NCBI GenBank assembly: GCA_017645305.1
Contig: JAGCPD010000010.1
Span: 124,001-188,000, forward strand
Origin: Bacteroidaceae bacterium
Lineage (GTDB): Bacteria > Bacteroidota > Bacteroidia > Bacteroidales > Bacteroidaceae
Direction: 5' to 3'
Length of the DNA: 64,000 nt
Notes under the pieces: model-generated
What the model saw: the letters and a program-made list of their open reading frames with translations, nothing else
The model's database searches: none
What the model was told of the DNA's origin: nothing
Made by a program: the position numbers and the translations under genes
In this document: positions 8,920-18,275 of the stretch, one piece after another
Layout: every line of letters begins with the position of its first letter
How positions within the stretch are numbered: position 1 is the first letter of the stretch

Positions 8920-11900
8920 ATGAAACAATATACCTTATTATTATTTGTCATCCTAACTGCCATATTCCCTACTTATGCAACCGAAGGGGACAGCCTTCAG
9001 GGGGACTTCACCGACCTGTTTCATGACACCAAGAAGAACCCTGCCCTGCCCTCCTCGCTGGAAGGATGGAAGCAGCATCTTGAATTCTTTGGAAAGAACA
9101 TTCCGCAGGAAGAGATTTTTGTTCACATGGATAACACGTGCTACTTTGCCGGCGACACGCTTTACTTCAAGGCATACGTCCGACGAAGCGATACCGGCAA
9201 GCTTACCAACCTCAGCCAATTGCTCTATGCCGAACTATGGAACCAAGAGGGCTATATGCTGGAACGCCGTCTGGTGAAACTGAAAGACGGTCAGGGTTCG
9301 GGCTCCATTGTACTGAACGATTCGCTTTACGGCGGTTTCTACGAACTGAGGGCCTACACACGCTGGCAACTCAACTGGGGCGAGTTCCAGCACCCGCATA
9401 CCTGGCCCGCCGAACAATGGTTCTTCAACAAGAAAATGGCCAAAGAGTTCTACCGTGATTACGAGAAACTTTACTGCCGCATCTTCCCCATTTACGACAA
9501 GCCCACCTCCCCTGGCCTCTACAGCCATGATATGACGGAGCGTCCCCACATGCGCTATTTCCGCACCGATGTAAAGAAAGCCTCTCCCGTTGTGAACCTG
9601 TACCCCGAGGGCGGTGTGATAGTAGAAGGCACCCGAACACGTGTGGCTTTTGAGGCCAACGAGGCAGACGGTGAACACATCTCGGGCACTATGCGTCTGT
9701 ACGGAAAGGGCGGCCAGCTCTTGCAAGAGAAACGGACAGAAAACCGAGGCAGGGGAACACTGGAGTTCACCCACGAGCCAGGTATCACCTACTCCGCCGT
9801 CTTTACCAGCGACAGCAATCGGGTTATCCGCCAGCGTATGCCCAAAGCCGAGAAAGACGGTTGTGCCGTGCGCACCGACATCCAGGACCGTCACCTGCTG
9901 CTCACCCTGCAACCTCGGGGCGAGGCTGCCAACGAGACGCTGGGCGTGACCGTAACCGTTGGCGGTGCCCTGCACTACTTTCAGAAGTTCCGTGCCCAGG
10001 ATACCCAAATCATCATCCCTACGGATTCCCTGCCCACCGGAGTGGCACAGGTAACGGTCTATAATGCGCAAGGCAGGGTATATAGCGACAGACTCTGCTT
10101 CATCCGCCACCAGCAAGATTTGAATTCCACAACTGTACACTTTATTGGCATACAACCGTCATACGATCCTTTCGACTCCATCCATGTCGCCATCCAGAAT
10201 CCCCTGGCAGCAGGCTCCACCATCTCGCTGGCCGTTAGGGACGCTGCCACATCCGAGTACCTGTATGACAGCAGCAACATCCTTACCGAGATGCTTCTAT
10301 GCAGCCAGATTCGCGGATTTGTAGAGCAGCCGGACTATTACTTCGAGAAGGACGATGAGACGCACCGTCGCCACCTGGACCTCTTGTTGATGGTGCAGGG
10401 CTGGAGGCGTCACAACTGGATAACGATGGCCACCCCAGGCATTTTCCGTATCAACCACCCTTTCGAAAAGACACCCATCTACTTTGGTGCCGTCTATCGC
10501 TATGTGGCCATCGGGCATGAGGGCTTTGACGGCTGGGGCAACATGACCGACCAGGAAATTAAGCATTACGACTTCTCGCGTCCAGAGGGCGGTGAATGGT
10601 TCTCGCACAGCAAACTGCGCAAGCCACAGGGAATCATACCCCTGCTGGGCAATGCAGGCGAGGCACGCGACAAGCACAATGCATACAGCTATCTGCTGAA
10701 AGACAACGAATCAGCCACCTTTGACGGACGCAACTACTATGACGAAGGCAACCTGCGCCGCGAAGTCCGCGTCCATGCCGAATATCAGAAGCTGACAGAC
10801 GTTGGCACAGAAAGCGTCTTTGGCGACATTACCACCCGCAAAGGGCGCTTTGTCCTGGAGTTCCCCGGCTTCTACAACCAGTGTACGCTGGATTTGGCCG
10901 CATCGGACACCACCAAATGGAAACTGCCGCTGACCACCACACGCAAGGGCCGCCGTCTGCTGCGCAAGCGTGAGAAGCTTATAAAGAAAGGCCGAGCCGT
11001 TCCCAGCCTTGAGCACCAATGGGTGAAGCCTGTCGAGACCGAATACCCCGAATTCTACGTCCGCCTGACCCCCTACTACCCCCGCTTCTGCAAGCCCTTT
11101 AGCTTCTACCACACCCACGTGGCACCGCCCAGGGAAGGGAACGTGCTGATGCCCAGTCTTCGGGACGGTCACACGCTGGCACCGCTGACGGTGCGCAGCA
11201 AGCACAGCGGACTGCGAGCCTACGACAGTTCACATCCCGCTGTGGTACGCGATGCCTACCAGACTTTCAACGAGTGCGTAGATGCCGGCTTCACACCCGG
11301 ATGGTTTGCCGGAAAGGATTCCTATGCCAACTGGGTAAAGCGCCTGCTGGTGGGAGATATGAATATGTATAGGCAATACACGACGTATGAAGAGTATCTG
11401 CGGTCAGGCTTCGACAGCCCGTTTGTTCCGCAGCCTTCGGAATGGGGCAAGCATTCCGAATGGGGCGGACCTCCCGAATGGGGTCCCGGTCCCACCAGTG
11501 CCATAGAACAGCAACAATATGCTGCCGATGACAGCTACGTCTGGGCAGACCCTGCCAAATACGAACCCATCGGAAGCGGTCTGGTGCCATTACCCGGTGG
11601 TTGGAGCACCTCCAACCGCGCCGCCTACTCTTTTACCGGATTAGATGAGGAGACCCAGTCGCTGAATTACCTGCACTCCCTGAAGTCGGTAAAACTTATC
11701 ACTGACTATGCTCCACGCATGGAGGGCAGCAGGCGTTATATGGGGAGCGATCAACCTACCGTAGATATCGGCTATGATACAGAAAAGAATGGCAAACGCC
11801 AAACCTACCGCGACCGCCACCTCGTTCTTCAAGGTTTTGACGTTAGCGCAGAATTCTACAGCCCCTGTTACCGCAACCGTCCCCTACCCGACACGAAGGA

Positions 11901-12090
11901 CTACCGCCGCACACTCTATTGGAACCCTAACTTGGAACTGGACCGGAACGGACGCGCCAGCATTACCCTATGGAACAACAGCAACACCACCAGCATCACC
12001 GTAAGCGCTGAAGGCATAACACCCGCCGGCAACATCCTGACAGGCATCAGCTACCCGGAGGATCGAGGAGAATGGACAATGGATAATTGA
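8920..12090 (+). CDS. Secreted MG2-domain-like envelope protein
   Basis: Large exported protein of 1056 aa. A signal peptide covers residues 1-20. Residues about 60-160 (IFVHMDNTCYFAGDTLYFKAYV ... GGFYELRAYTRW) resemble the alpha-2-macroglobulin MG2 module found in Bacteroidales envelope proteins. The C-terminal NGRASITLWNNSNTTSITV is a further beta-sandwich. A tryptophan-glycine-rich run with three EWG units lies around residues 840-860. The C-terminal EWTMDN and the stop come from a repeat that also supplies the next ATG; the genes overlap by 4 nt (ATGA), so translation is coupled. No TonB plug or barrel motif is visible, so this is not SusC. Biochemical role unknown. Confidence 0.75.
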   Translation: MKQYTLLLFVILTAIFPTYATEGDSLQGDFTDLFHDTKKNPALPSSLEGWKQHLEFFGKNIPQEEIFVHMDNTCYFAGDTLYFKAYVRRSDTGKLTNLSQLLYAELWNQEGYMLERRLVKLKDGQGSGSIVLNDSLYGGFYELRAYTRWQLNWGEFQHPHTWPAEQWFFNKKMAKEFYRDYEKLYCRIFPIYDKPTSPGLYSHDMTERPHMRYFRTDVKKASPVVNLYPEGGVIVEGTRTRVAFEANEADGEHISGTMRLYGKGGQLLQEKRTENRGRGTLEFTHEPGITYSAVFTSDSNRVIRQRMPKAEKDGCAVRTDIQDRHLLLTLQPRGEAANETLGVTVTVGGALHYFQKFRAQDTQIIIPTDSLPTGVAQVTVYNAQGRVYSDRLCFIRHQQDLNSTTVHFIGIQPSYDPFDSIHVAIQNPLAAGSTISLAVRDAATSEYLYDSSNILTEMLLCSQIRGFVEQPDYYFEKDDETHRRHLDLLLMVQGWRRHNWITMATPGIFRINHPFEKTPIYFGAVYRYVAIGHEGFDGWGNMTDQEIKHYDFSRPEGGEWFSHSKLRKPQGIIPLLGNAGEARDKHNAYSYLLKDNESATFDGRNYYDEGNLRREVRVHAEYQKLTDVGTESVFGDITTRKGRFVLEFPGFYNQCTLDLAASDTTKWKLPLTTTRKGRRLLRKREKLIKKGRAVPSLEHQWVKPVETEYPEFYVRLTPYYPRFCKPFSFYHTHVAPPREGNVLMPSLRDGHTLAPLTVRSKHSGLRAYDSSHPAVVRDAYQTFNECVDAGFTPGWFAGKDSYANWVKRLLVGDMNMYRQYTTYEEYLRSGFDSPFVPQPSEWGKHSEWGGPPEWGPGPTSAIEQQQYAADDSYVWADPAKYEPIGSGLVPLPGGWSTSNRAAYSFTGLDEETQSLNYLHSLKSVKLITDYAPRMEGSRRYMGSDQPTVDIGYDTEKNGKRQTYRDRHLVLQGFDVSAEFYSPCYRNRPLPDTKDYRRTLYWNPNLELDRNGRASITLWNNSNTTSITVSAEGITPAGNILTGISYPEDRGEWTMDN
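12068..12089 (+). repeat. AATGGACAATGGATAATTG repeat at a gene junction
   Basis: A repeat unit of the AATGGACAATTGATAATT type encodes the last residues and stop of the 8920 gene and the ATG of the 12087 gene. Confidence 0.6.
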
Positions 12091-13397
12091 TGAGGCGCTT
12101 TATCACTATATTATTGTTTGGGCTTTCCAGGCTGATTATGGCTCAGGAGAAACTGGATTCGGTTGGTGCCATTATCCGCGATGCCGAGACGCAGGAACCT
12201 GTGCCTTACGCCTCGGTCTATGTCTCGCCAGGCTGCGGAACCATCAGCAACTACGAGGGCGAGTTTGCCCTGCAATGCCTCGCCTCCGAGACCATCCGCA
12301 TCTCATGCATAGGTTACCAGAGCGTTACCTATCGGGGTTCGGAACTGCCCGCCGTTGTCAGACTGCGCCCCGTATCCACCACCCTGAAGGAGATTACCGT
12401 AACCACTAAGGGCGAGGATATATTGTACCGGCTGGTCACCAAGATGCAGCGAGAGGCCAAGAGACACCGTAAGGCCGAGGCCAAGTATTTCTTCCGCATG
12501 GCCACACAGTACCCAGGAACCGACGAGCTGGCAGAGGCCTTCATGACGGCCAAGTCATGCGTACAGATTCGCGACATTACCTTCCACAGCGGTTGCCGGG
12601 GCCAGCTGAAGGACAACAAACTGGACGGCCCCAGCCTTACGGGACTCGGCCGTACCAACATGCACATTTTCCTGCGCCTGTCGCCCATTCTGGTGAACTA
12701 TGACATCTGGGATTTCACCTTCGTCCCCGCTGACATTGTGCTCCGCCGCATGAAGAACCTCTACCAGACCTCCACCGTCCAATTTGCCCAAGAAGACGGT
12801 ACCCCAGTCAGCAAGATACGCATTACGGCCAATCCCGCCATCACTTCACGTCCAATCCTGGATGGCACAATGTACATTGACAGCAAGAAGTGCCGCCTGC
12901 TACGCTTCGACGGACAGATACACAACCTGCACATTGAGCTGTACGACCAGGCCCGAGAACAACACTTGGTCACCTCAATAGACTACACCATGCACGTAGA
13001 TTACCGTCACGATCACGGGTTTACCGAAATAGCCAGCATGTCGGGCACCATCAGCAAAGACAGCATCCGCATCCGCCAGCTGCTCTTCAATCTGGGCGAG
13101 AAGAAGCTGATATTCAGCAAATCCGTCCGCGTCGGCGAGAACATGGTTCGAGCTATTGATAAGGTGGGGTTCGACTCTACCTTGTGGGTCACCAACAACA
13201 TCGTTAAGCGCACGCAGGCTGAGGAACGGGTCGCTTTCGGGGACAGCACCTTCTGGCAGGCCAACAAATCAAAGTACAACACCGCACCAACCCTACAGGA
13301 GCAGCGCACCGATACCTACTTGCAGGACGCCATCAGGCAACTAAAAGACAATACCATGCAACTGCAACGCATGCCCTCTACACCACGTTCTTATTAA
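12087..13397 (+). CDS. CarboxypepD_reg-like domain envelope protein
   Basis: Exported protein of 436 aa with a signal peptide ending near AQEKLDS (residue 20). Residues about 25-105 form a carboxypeptidase-regulatory-like beta-sandwich (GAIIRDAETQEPVPYASVYV ... IRISCIGYQSV ... LKEITVTTKG), the domain found at the N-terminus of TonB-dependent receptors; here no receptor barrel follows. The remaining 330 residues are not recognised. It is coupled to the MG2-like gene and its stop overlaps the convergent MFS gene by 4 bp. Probably partners the MG2-like protein at the cell surface; substrate unknown. Confidence 0.75.
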   Translation: MMRRFITILLFGLSRLIMAQEKLDSVGAIIRDAETQEPVPYASVYVSPGCGTISNYEGEFALQCLASETIRISCIGYQSVTYRGSELPAVVRLRPVSTTLKEITVTTKGEDILYRLVTKMQREAKRHRKAEAKYFFRMATQYPGTDELAEAFMTAKSCVQIRDITFHSGCRGQLKDNKLDGPSLTGLGRTNMHIFLRLSPILVNYDIWDFTFVPADIVLRRMKNLYQTSTVQFAQEDGTPVSKIRITANPAITSRPILDGTMYIDSKKCRLLRFDGQIHNLHIELYDQAREQHLVTSIDYTMHVDYRHDHGFTEIASMSGTISKDSIRIRQLLFNLGEKKLIFSKSVRVGENMVRAIDKVGFDSTLWVTNNIVKRTQAEERVAFGDSTFWQANKSKYNTAPTLQEQRTDTYLQDAIRQLKDNTMQLQRMPSTPRSY

Positions 13398-14560
13398 CTC
13401 TTGCGCCCCAAGCCCGTCATCCAATAGCCCAGCAGATAGAGAACGCCTACGGAGAGCACGGCAACAGCTCCAGCCTGACCGCCCACGGCATCGCTGGCGG
13501 CTCCCATGAGCATGGGGAAGACAGCACCTCCGCAGATACCCATAATGAGGAGGCCGCTAACCTCGTTCTTCTTGTCGGGAACAGCCGCCAAAGCGCGGGC
13601 AAAGACAATGCTGAAGGGATTTCCGTTACCAAAGCCCATCAGAGCAACGGCTCCGTAAATCTCCCATTGGGTGCTTCCTACATATAGACCTATAAGGGCT
13701 ATTATCATCATGGCTACGCTGACGAAGAGGAAGGTCCAGTCCTTCAGGAACTTCATGATGAAACTGCCGCTGAAACTTCCAGCCGCCTTGGCTACGAAGT
13801 AAACGGTGGCAATATAGGCGGCATCGTTTAGGTTCATACCCAAACGTTCCATCAGAATCTTGGGAGCCGTAACGCTGGTACCTACGTCAATACCCACATG
13901 GCAAACAATAGCCAGGAAGCAGAGCAGCACAAAGGAATTCTTGAGCAAGGCAAAGCAACCGGCAAACTGTTCACCCACAGGCTTCTGTTCCCCTGCGACA
14001 GGAGCCTCATTGATTCGTGTGCCAAAAAGCAGCAGCGTGGCCAGCACACCTACACCCAAATAGATGGGATAGAGCACTCGCCAGCCAAAGCCGAACGCAT
14101 CTGTGGTGGCACCCCATGAGGCGATGATGGGAGCCAGGAATGAGGCGATGCTCTTGATGAACTGCCCGAAGGTTAGGGTGCTGGCAGAGGCTCCGCCCTT
14201 CATGACGCTATCGACCAAGGGATTGAGGGATGTCTGCATGATGGCGTTTCCGATTCCCAACAAGGAGAAGGAAATCAACAGCATGGTGAAATCCAACGTA
14301 AAGACAGGAACAAGCAGGGATGCCAGCGTCATAACCAGACTGAGCATCACGGTGTTCTTACGACCTATCTTGTTCATCAGCAGACTGGTGGGAATGCTGA
14401 AGATAAGGAACCAAAGGAATACAAGCGAAGGCAGCGTATTGGCCATGGAATCGGAAAGATTCAGGTCAGCCTTCACATAATTGCTGGCAATGCCCACAAG
14501 GTCCACAAACCCCATGGCAAAGAAGCACAGCATAACGGGGAAAAGCTTTTTATAATTCAT
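13394..14560 (-). CDS. MFS sugar transporter (FucP/glucose-galactose type)
   Basis: Inner-membrane permease of 388 aa with about 12 hydrophobic segments. N-terminal FFAMGFVDLVGIASNYVK and GRKNTVMLSLVMT, with NPLVDSVM after helix 4, fit the fucose/glucose/galactose symporter group of the major facilitator superfamily. It is the last gene of an operon with manA, a ROK kinase and a GH92, so mannose is the most likely substrate (inference). The start ATG lies inside an AATTATGAATTGTGAATTATG repeat and gives MNYKK. The 3' end overlaps the convergent 12087 gene by 4 bp with no terminator. Confidence 0.88.
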   Translation of the reverse strand: MNYKKLFPVMLCFFAMGFVDLVGIASNYVKADLNLSDSMANTLPSLVFLWFLIFSIPTSLLMNKIGRKNTVMLSLVMTLASLLVPVFTLDFTMLLISFSLLGIGNAIMQTSLNPLVDSVMKGGASASTLTFGQFIKSIASFLAPIIASWGATTDAFGFGWRVLYPIYLGVGVLATLLLFGTRINEAPVAGEQKPVGEQFAGCFALLKNSFVLLCFLAIVCHVGIDVGTSVTAPKILMERLGMNLNDAAYIATVYFVAKAAGSFSGSFIMKFLKDWTFLFVSVAMMIIALIGLYVGSTQWEIYGAVALMGFGNGNPFSIVFARALAAVPDKKNEVSGLLIMGICGGAVFPMLMGAASDAVGGQAGAVAVLSVGVLYLLGYWMTGLGRKS

Positions 14561-14581
14561 AATTCACAATTCATAATTGAA
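14555..14581 (-). repeat. AATTATGAATT-type repeat at the MFS start codon
   Basis: On the minus strand the units AATTATGAATT, GTGAATTATG follow each other directly; the last ATG is the start of the MFS gene. Confidence 0.7.
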
Positions 14582-14595
14582 TACGGCAGCAAATT

Positions 14596-14617
14596 ATCCG
14601 TTTTTCACTTTTTCACT
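14596..14617 (-). repeat. GTGAAAA-type repeat at the GH92 stop codon
   Basis: On the minus strand AAGTGAAAAAGTGAAAAAC follows the last codons; the first TGA is the stop of the 14613 GH92 gene. Confidence 0.7.
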
Positions 14618-16970
14618 TATAAGAGTCCACCGGCTCAGCCCCCATCTTCACCTCCAACTTACCGCCCTTTACCACATCGGTGAATGAGATGTGAGGGTCA
14701 GTGAGCTTCTTGCCGTTCAGGCGATACTCTTGCACGTATATATCGTCGGGACGGTGGTCAAGAACAGACTTCCCTGTGGTAATATAGAAGTCCTTACCAG
14801 AATAGTACTTGTCGCTAAGTTTGATGGTTACCCTGTCAAAAAGCGGACTGCCCAGCGAGAACTGCGGATTGATGGCATTAAGGCCAGTAACATCGAAGAG
14901 ACCGATGCTGGAGATAACGTACCACGCACCCAGCTGGCCCTGATCCTCGTCCTGACCGTAACCATAGCCGTGAATACCATCGGTGCCATAGAACTCGTTC
15001 AGGATGGCACGTACCCACTTCTGTGTCTTGGAGGGACGGTTGGCCTCGTTAAAGAGCCATGAGATATGCAGGCAAGGCTGGTTGCCCTGGTTGTAGAGAG
15101 TACGGAGTCCGGCAAAGGCACCCACCTCTGTTCCGCCGCTGAAAATCTTGGGCTGAGAGAGCGTGAAAATACTGTCCAGACGTGCGTTGAACTCCTCCTC
15201 GCCCACCTTTGCCACCAGCGACTTGGCATCGTGGGGAACATAAAAGGTGTATTGCCAGGCGTTGCCTTCCTGGAATCCGCGCCAAACCTCCATGGGGTCG
15301 AAGTTGGGAATAAAATTACCCTCGGCATCCTTGGGGTGCATAAAATTCTCGCTGTCGTCATAGATGCGTTCCCAACCCTTCGAGAGGTTCATCAACTGGT
15401 CGTATTCGGGTTTGTCTAAAGCCTTTGCCAACTGAGCGGTTGCCCAGGAAGTAAAGCTATACTCCAGAGTGTGAGAGGCAGAGAAGCGGAATTTTTCGGC
15501 TGGGCCGTCGGCATTCTCTACGTGGGGCACATAGCCGTACTGTACAAACTCCTTGGTGTCTGACTTACCGGCTCCGAAGGGGCGGTCTTCGCCGTCCAGT
15601 TCGTTCTTGCGGCAAGCCTCATAAGCCAGTTCCACGTCGAAGTCGCGAATGCCGCACTGGTAAGCTGCATTGATGATGAGGGGCAACTGGTTGGTTCCTA
15701 CGCCCGATACATAGCGGCTGTTGGCCAGACCATCGCCCATCCAACCAGCATCCTTGAAGACCTGCAGATGGCTGCTGATATAATCCGATGTATATTCGGG
15801 ATAAGCCAGAATCCACAACTGGCCCAGGTTCCACTGGCCGCCCCAGAAGGCATCCGTATTATACATATTATGTACGGGCTTGCCATCCTTCATCTCCAAC
15901 TGACCGATGCCGCCGTCATGACGGGGATAGGCTCCGTTCACGTCGCTGCACAGGCCGCGACCCAGGATGGCATGATAAAGACCCGTGTAGAACTTCTTTT
16001 GATCTTCGTCGGCACCTCTGACGTCTATGCGCCCCAGCATCTCCTCCCAAGCATCCTTGCTCTGGTCCCGAGCCTCATCGAAGGTCATATCCTTGGCCTC
16101 GGTTTCGCGGTTCAAACGGGCATTCTCGACAGAAGTATAAGAGATTCCCACGGCAACGGTCACCTGCTCATTCTCCTCGGTGGGGAAGGTCACATAGACA
16201 CCGGCACCAGGGCCGCTGGCTTCTTTCTCGCCCTCACGGACATCCTCGCCGTTGAAGGCACCCGCGTTGGCAATTTCCTTATCTATTACGGCAGAGAAAT
16301 AGATGGGAACCTGAGCACCGGGCTGGTACTTCTTGACGTACTCGGGCAGCGTAATCACGTAACCCTCAATGGTCTTTCCGTCCTCGCAAACCTCAACGTA
16401 GGCATCCTTCACGGCACCGCTCTCACCCGAACGGTTACCGATGTCAAAGAGGATGCGGCTCTCCTCAGACTTTGGATAGGTATAGCGCTGGAAGGCCACA
16501 CGCTTGGTGGCGGTAACCTCGGCAGTGATGCCGTAGTCCTGCAAATATACGGAATAATAGCCGGCAGTGGCAACCTCGTTTTCATGCGAAAACTTTGAGC
16601 GGTAACCCTCACCCTCTGAATCAACAGCACCGGGAACGGTCTTCAGCGCCCCGCAGGTAGGCATCAGCACAATGCCGCCCACCTGAAACTCATGAGTACA
16701 GGGGAAGCCCTCGATGGACTTGTCACGATAGTCATAACCCGTTGCCTCCCAACCGTCCTTGTTGCCCAAATGTCCGTTGGTGCTGGGTCCGGGCTTGGCC
16801 ATTCCGAATGGCATAGCGCCAGGGGCGAAGTGGAAGTAACGACAGTGAGCCGTACCGATACGCGGCTCTACATACTGGGTGTAGCTCTGAGGAATGGTCT
16901 CAGGCGTGTCACAGCTTATCATAGCACCTATGGCGCAAGCAAGCAAGAAAAGGAATCTCTTGTAATTCAT
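14613..16970 (-). CDS. GH92 alpha-mannosidase, lipoprotein
   Basis: GH92 exo-alpha-mannosidase of 785 aa, anchored as a lipoprotein and so probably outer-membrane. I use the ATG at 16970, giving a lipoprotein signal with lipobox AMISC (Cys at residue 20). Upstream in-frame starts at 16991 and 17003 only add residues encoded by an AATTATGAATTGTGAATT repeat. Motifs: EPRIGTAHCRYFHFAPGAMP near the N-terminus, NQGNQPCLHISWLFNE, and the catalytic Asp motif DEDQGQLGAWYV at 674. Third gene of the mannose operon, where it would release mannose for the MFS permease. Confidence 0.93.
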   Translation of the reverse strand: MNYKRFLFLLACAIGAMISCDTPETIPQSYTQYVEPRIGTAHCRYFHFAPGAMPFGMAKPGPSTNGHLGNKDGWEATGYDYRDKSIEGFPCTHEFQVGGIVLMPTCGALKTVPGAVDSEGEGYRSKFSHENEVATAGYYSVYLQDYGITAEVTATKRVAFQRYTYPKSEESRILFDIGNRSGESGAVKDAYVEVCEDGKTIEGYVITLPEYVKKYQPGAQVPIYFSAVIDKEIANAGAFNGEDVREGEKEASGPGAGVYVTFPTEENEQVTVAVGISYTSVENARLNRETEAKDMTFDEARDQSKDAWEEMLGRIDVRGADEDQKKFYTGLYHAILGRGLCSDVNGAYPRHDGGIGQLEMKDGKPVHNMYNTDAFWGGQWNLGQLWILAYPEYTSDYISSHLQVFKDAGWMGDGLANSRYVSGVGTNQLPLIINAAYQCGIRDFDVELAYEACRKNELDGEDRPFGAGKSDTKEFVQYGYVPHVENADGPAEKFRFSASHTLEYSFTSWATAQLAKALDKPEYDQLMNLSKGWERIYDDSENFMHPKDAEGNFIPNFDPMEVWRGFQEGNAWQYTFYVPHDAKSLVAKVGEEEFNARLDSIFTLSQPKIFSGGTEVGAFAGLRTLYNQGNQPCLHISWLFNEANRPSKTQKWVRAILNEFYGTDGIHGYGYGQDEDQGQLGAWYVISSIGLFDVTGLNAINPQFSLGSPLFDRVTIKLSDKYYSGKDFYITTGKSVLDHRPDDIYVQEYRLNGKKLTDPHISFTDVVKGGKLEVKMGAEPVDSYK

Positions 16971-17000
16971 AATATATAATTCACAATTCATAATTATCAG
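16966..17000 (-). repeat. AATTATGAATT-type repeat at the GH92 start codon
   Basis: On the minus strand AATTATGAATTGTGAATTA continues into TATTATGAATTAC. It provides three in-frame start candidates; the last is used. Confidence 0.7.
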
Positions 17001-17086
17001 CACTCACCCAAAGGTCAATCGTGCGTTATGCATTTAAACGATTGGGGGAGCTTTGCGACGGTGGGCAGAAGCGGGGAGAGAGGCTT

Positions 17087-18181
17087 TTATTTCTTCAATT
17101 GATTTAAAGCAAAATTATATGCACCTAAGTTGATGGCCTTGCTGGCCCCCAGCTCAGAGATGCAGACGGCAACCTTACGCTGTGCCTGGTAGAGCACCTT
17201 CTTGTCGGTATGAGGCACGTCCACATAGACATCCTTATCTATCAGGAAGGCGGCACGCTGCTCTGAATCCTCGAAGTTATAGACCTCGGACTGGAGCGTG
17301 GGAAGTAAACTACCGGTGAAAGTGCCTGCGGGACGGGCAAACTCTTCCATCATGCCGGGCAGAATCCACTTGGCATTGTGCGAAAGACCGCCACCGATAA
17401 CAACGATACCATCCACAATGTTCAGCACATTCACTAATGCAGCAGCAGTTACCTGACCCAGCTGGCGGAAGCTCTCCTGAGCAGCCTTCATATTGCCAGG
17501 ACGAGTTCCGTTGGCAATGTCACCAATGTCCTTTGGCGTGAGGTCGCCAACCGGCTCGTGCGACATCTCGGCATACACACGACGCACGGCACGGATGCTG
17601 ACACTTTCCTCTGCAATGACAAATGGGTACATGCCATTTCGCATACACCACACATCACCGCCGCAGCCGTTATCTCCTGTCAGCAGAACCTTGTCTATTA
17701 CCACGCCGCAACCGAAGCCGGTTCCCAGCGTGATACCCACCATATTCTTATAGCGGCGCTTGCAGCCTGCCTCCTCCAATGCCTTGTTCACACGGGGAAG
17801 GGCACCAGCCAAAGCCTCACCATAGGCAAACAGGTTGCCGTCGTTATTCACAAAAACGGGAATGCCGAAAACACTCTCCAGGTACGGACCCAATGCCACC
17901 CCGCCACGGAAAGAGGGGAAGTTGGGCAGGTCGCCAATCACGCCACGCTCGTAGTCGGCAGGACCGGGGAAAGCAAAACTGATGGCAACGGGCTCTGTTT
18001 CCAGTTTCTCCTTTACTGTGGTGAATCCCTGCACCAGTGTCGCCAGACAGCCCTCGGTATCTGTGGTAACAGCCTTCAGGCGAACGGGTTCTACAATCTC
18101 TTCGTTGTCGCAAATGGCAGAGAACACAAAGTTCGTTCCGCCTGCATCAAGCGTCAGCACAATTTTCTTGTTGTTAGTCAT
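17087..18181 (-). CDS. ROK family sugar kinase
   Basis: ROK (repressor-ORF-kinase) protein of 364 aa without an N-terminal DNA-binding domain, so a kinase rather than a repressor. ATP-binding LTLDAGGTNFVF is at residues 9-20, FAFPGPADYERG at about 70, FVNNDGN holds the catalytic Asp, and LGTGFGCGVV follows. The ROK zinc motif is atypical (GDNGCGGDVWCM). Placed between manA and a GH92, it likely phosphorylates mannose to mannose-6-phosphate (inference). A conserved hairpin element lies in its 5' region (18224-18275). Confidence 0.85.
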   Translation of the reverse strand: MTNNKKIVLTLDAGGTNFVFSAICDNEEIVEPVRLKAVTTDTEGCLATLVQGFTTVKEKLETEPVAISFAFPGPADYERGVIGDLPNFPSFRGGVALGPYLESVFGIPVFVNNDGNLFAYGEALAGALPRVNKALEEAGCKRRYKNMVGITLGTGFGCGVVIDKVLLTGDNGCGGDVWCMRNGMYPFVIAEESVSIRAVRRVYAEMSHEPVGDLTPKDIGDIANGTRPGNMKAAQESFRQLGQVTAAALVNVLNIVDGIVVIGGGLSHNAKWILPGMMEEFARPAGTFTGSLLPTLQSEVYNFEDSEQRAAFLIDKDVYVDVPHTDKKVLYQAQRKVAVCISELGASKAINLGAYNFALNQLKK

Positions 18182-18223
18182 AATTTTTAGGTTTTATTAG
18201 TTAATGTTTTCTGTTAAAGTCTT

Positions 18224-18275
18224 TTATTTCCCGCCGACTAAATCGACGGGCACCATAACTTTCATTTTTCACTTT
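18224..18275 (-). repeat. Hairpin element, copy A
   Basis: On the minus strand it begins GTGAAAAATGAAAGTTA and continues with a stem-loop CCCGTCGA-TTTAG-TCGGCGGG. Nearly the same sequence occurs at 51298-51345. It lies between the manA stop and the ROK start. Confidence 0.7.

Noticed and set aside
9235..10155. Long reverse-strand frame (306 codons) in the MG2-like gene
   Set aside because: Shadow of the high-GC3 plus-strand gene; no signal peptide, motif or promoter.
8920..13397. SusC/SusD-like pair
   Set aside because: No TonB box, plug or barrel pattern in the first protein and no SusD features in the second; they are MG2-like and CarboxypepD_reg-like.
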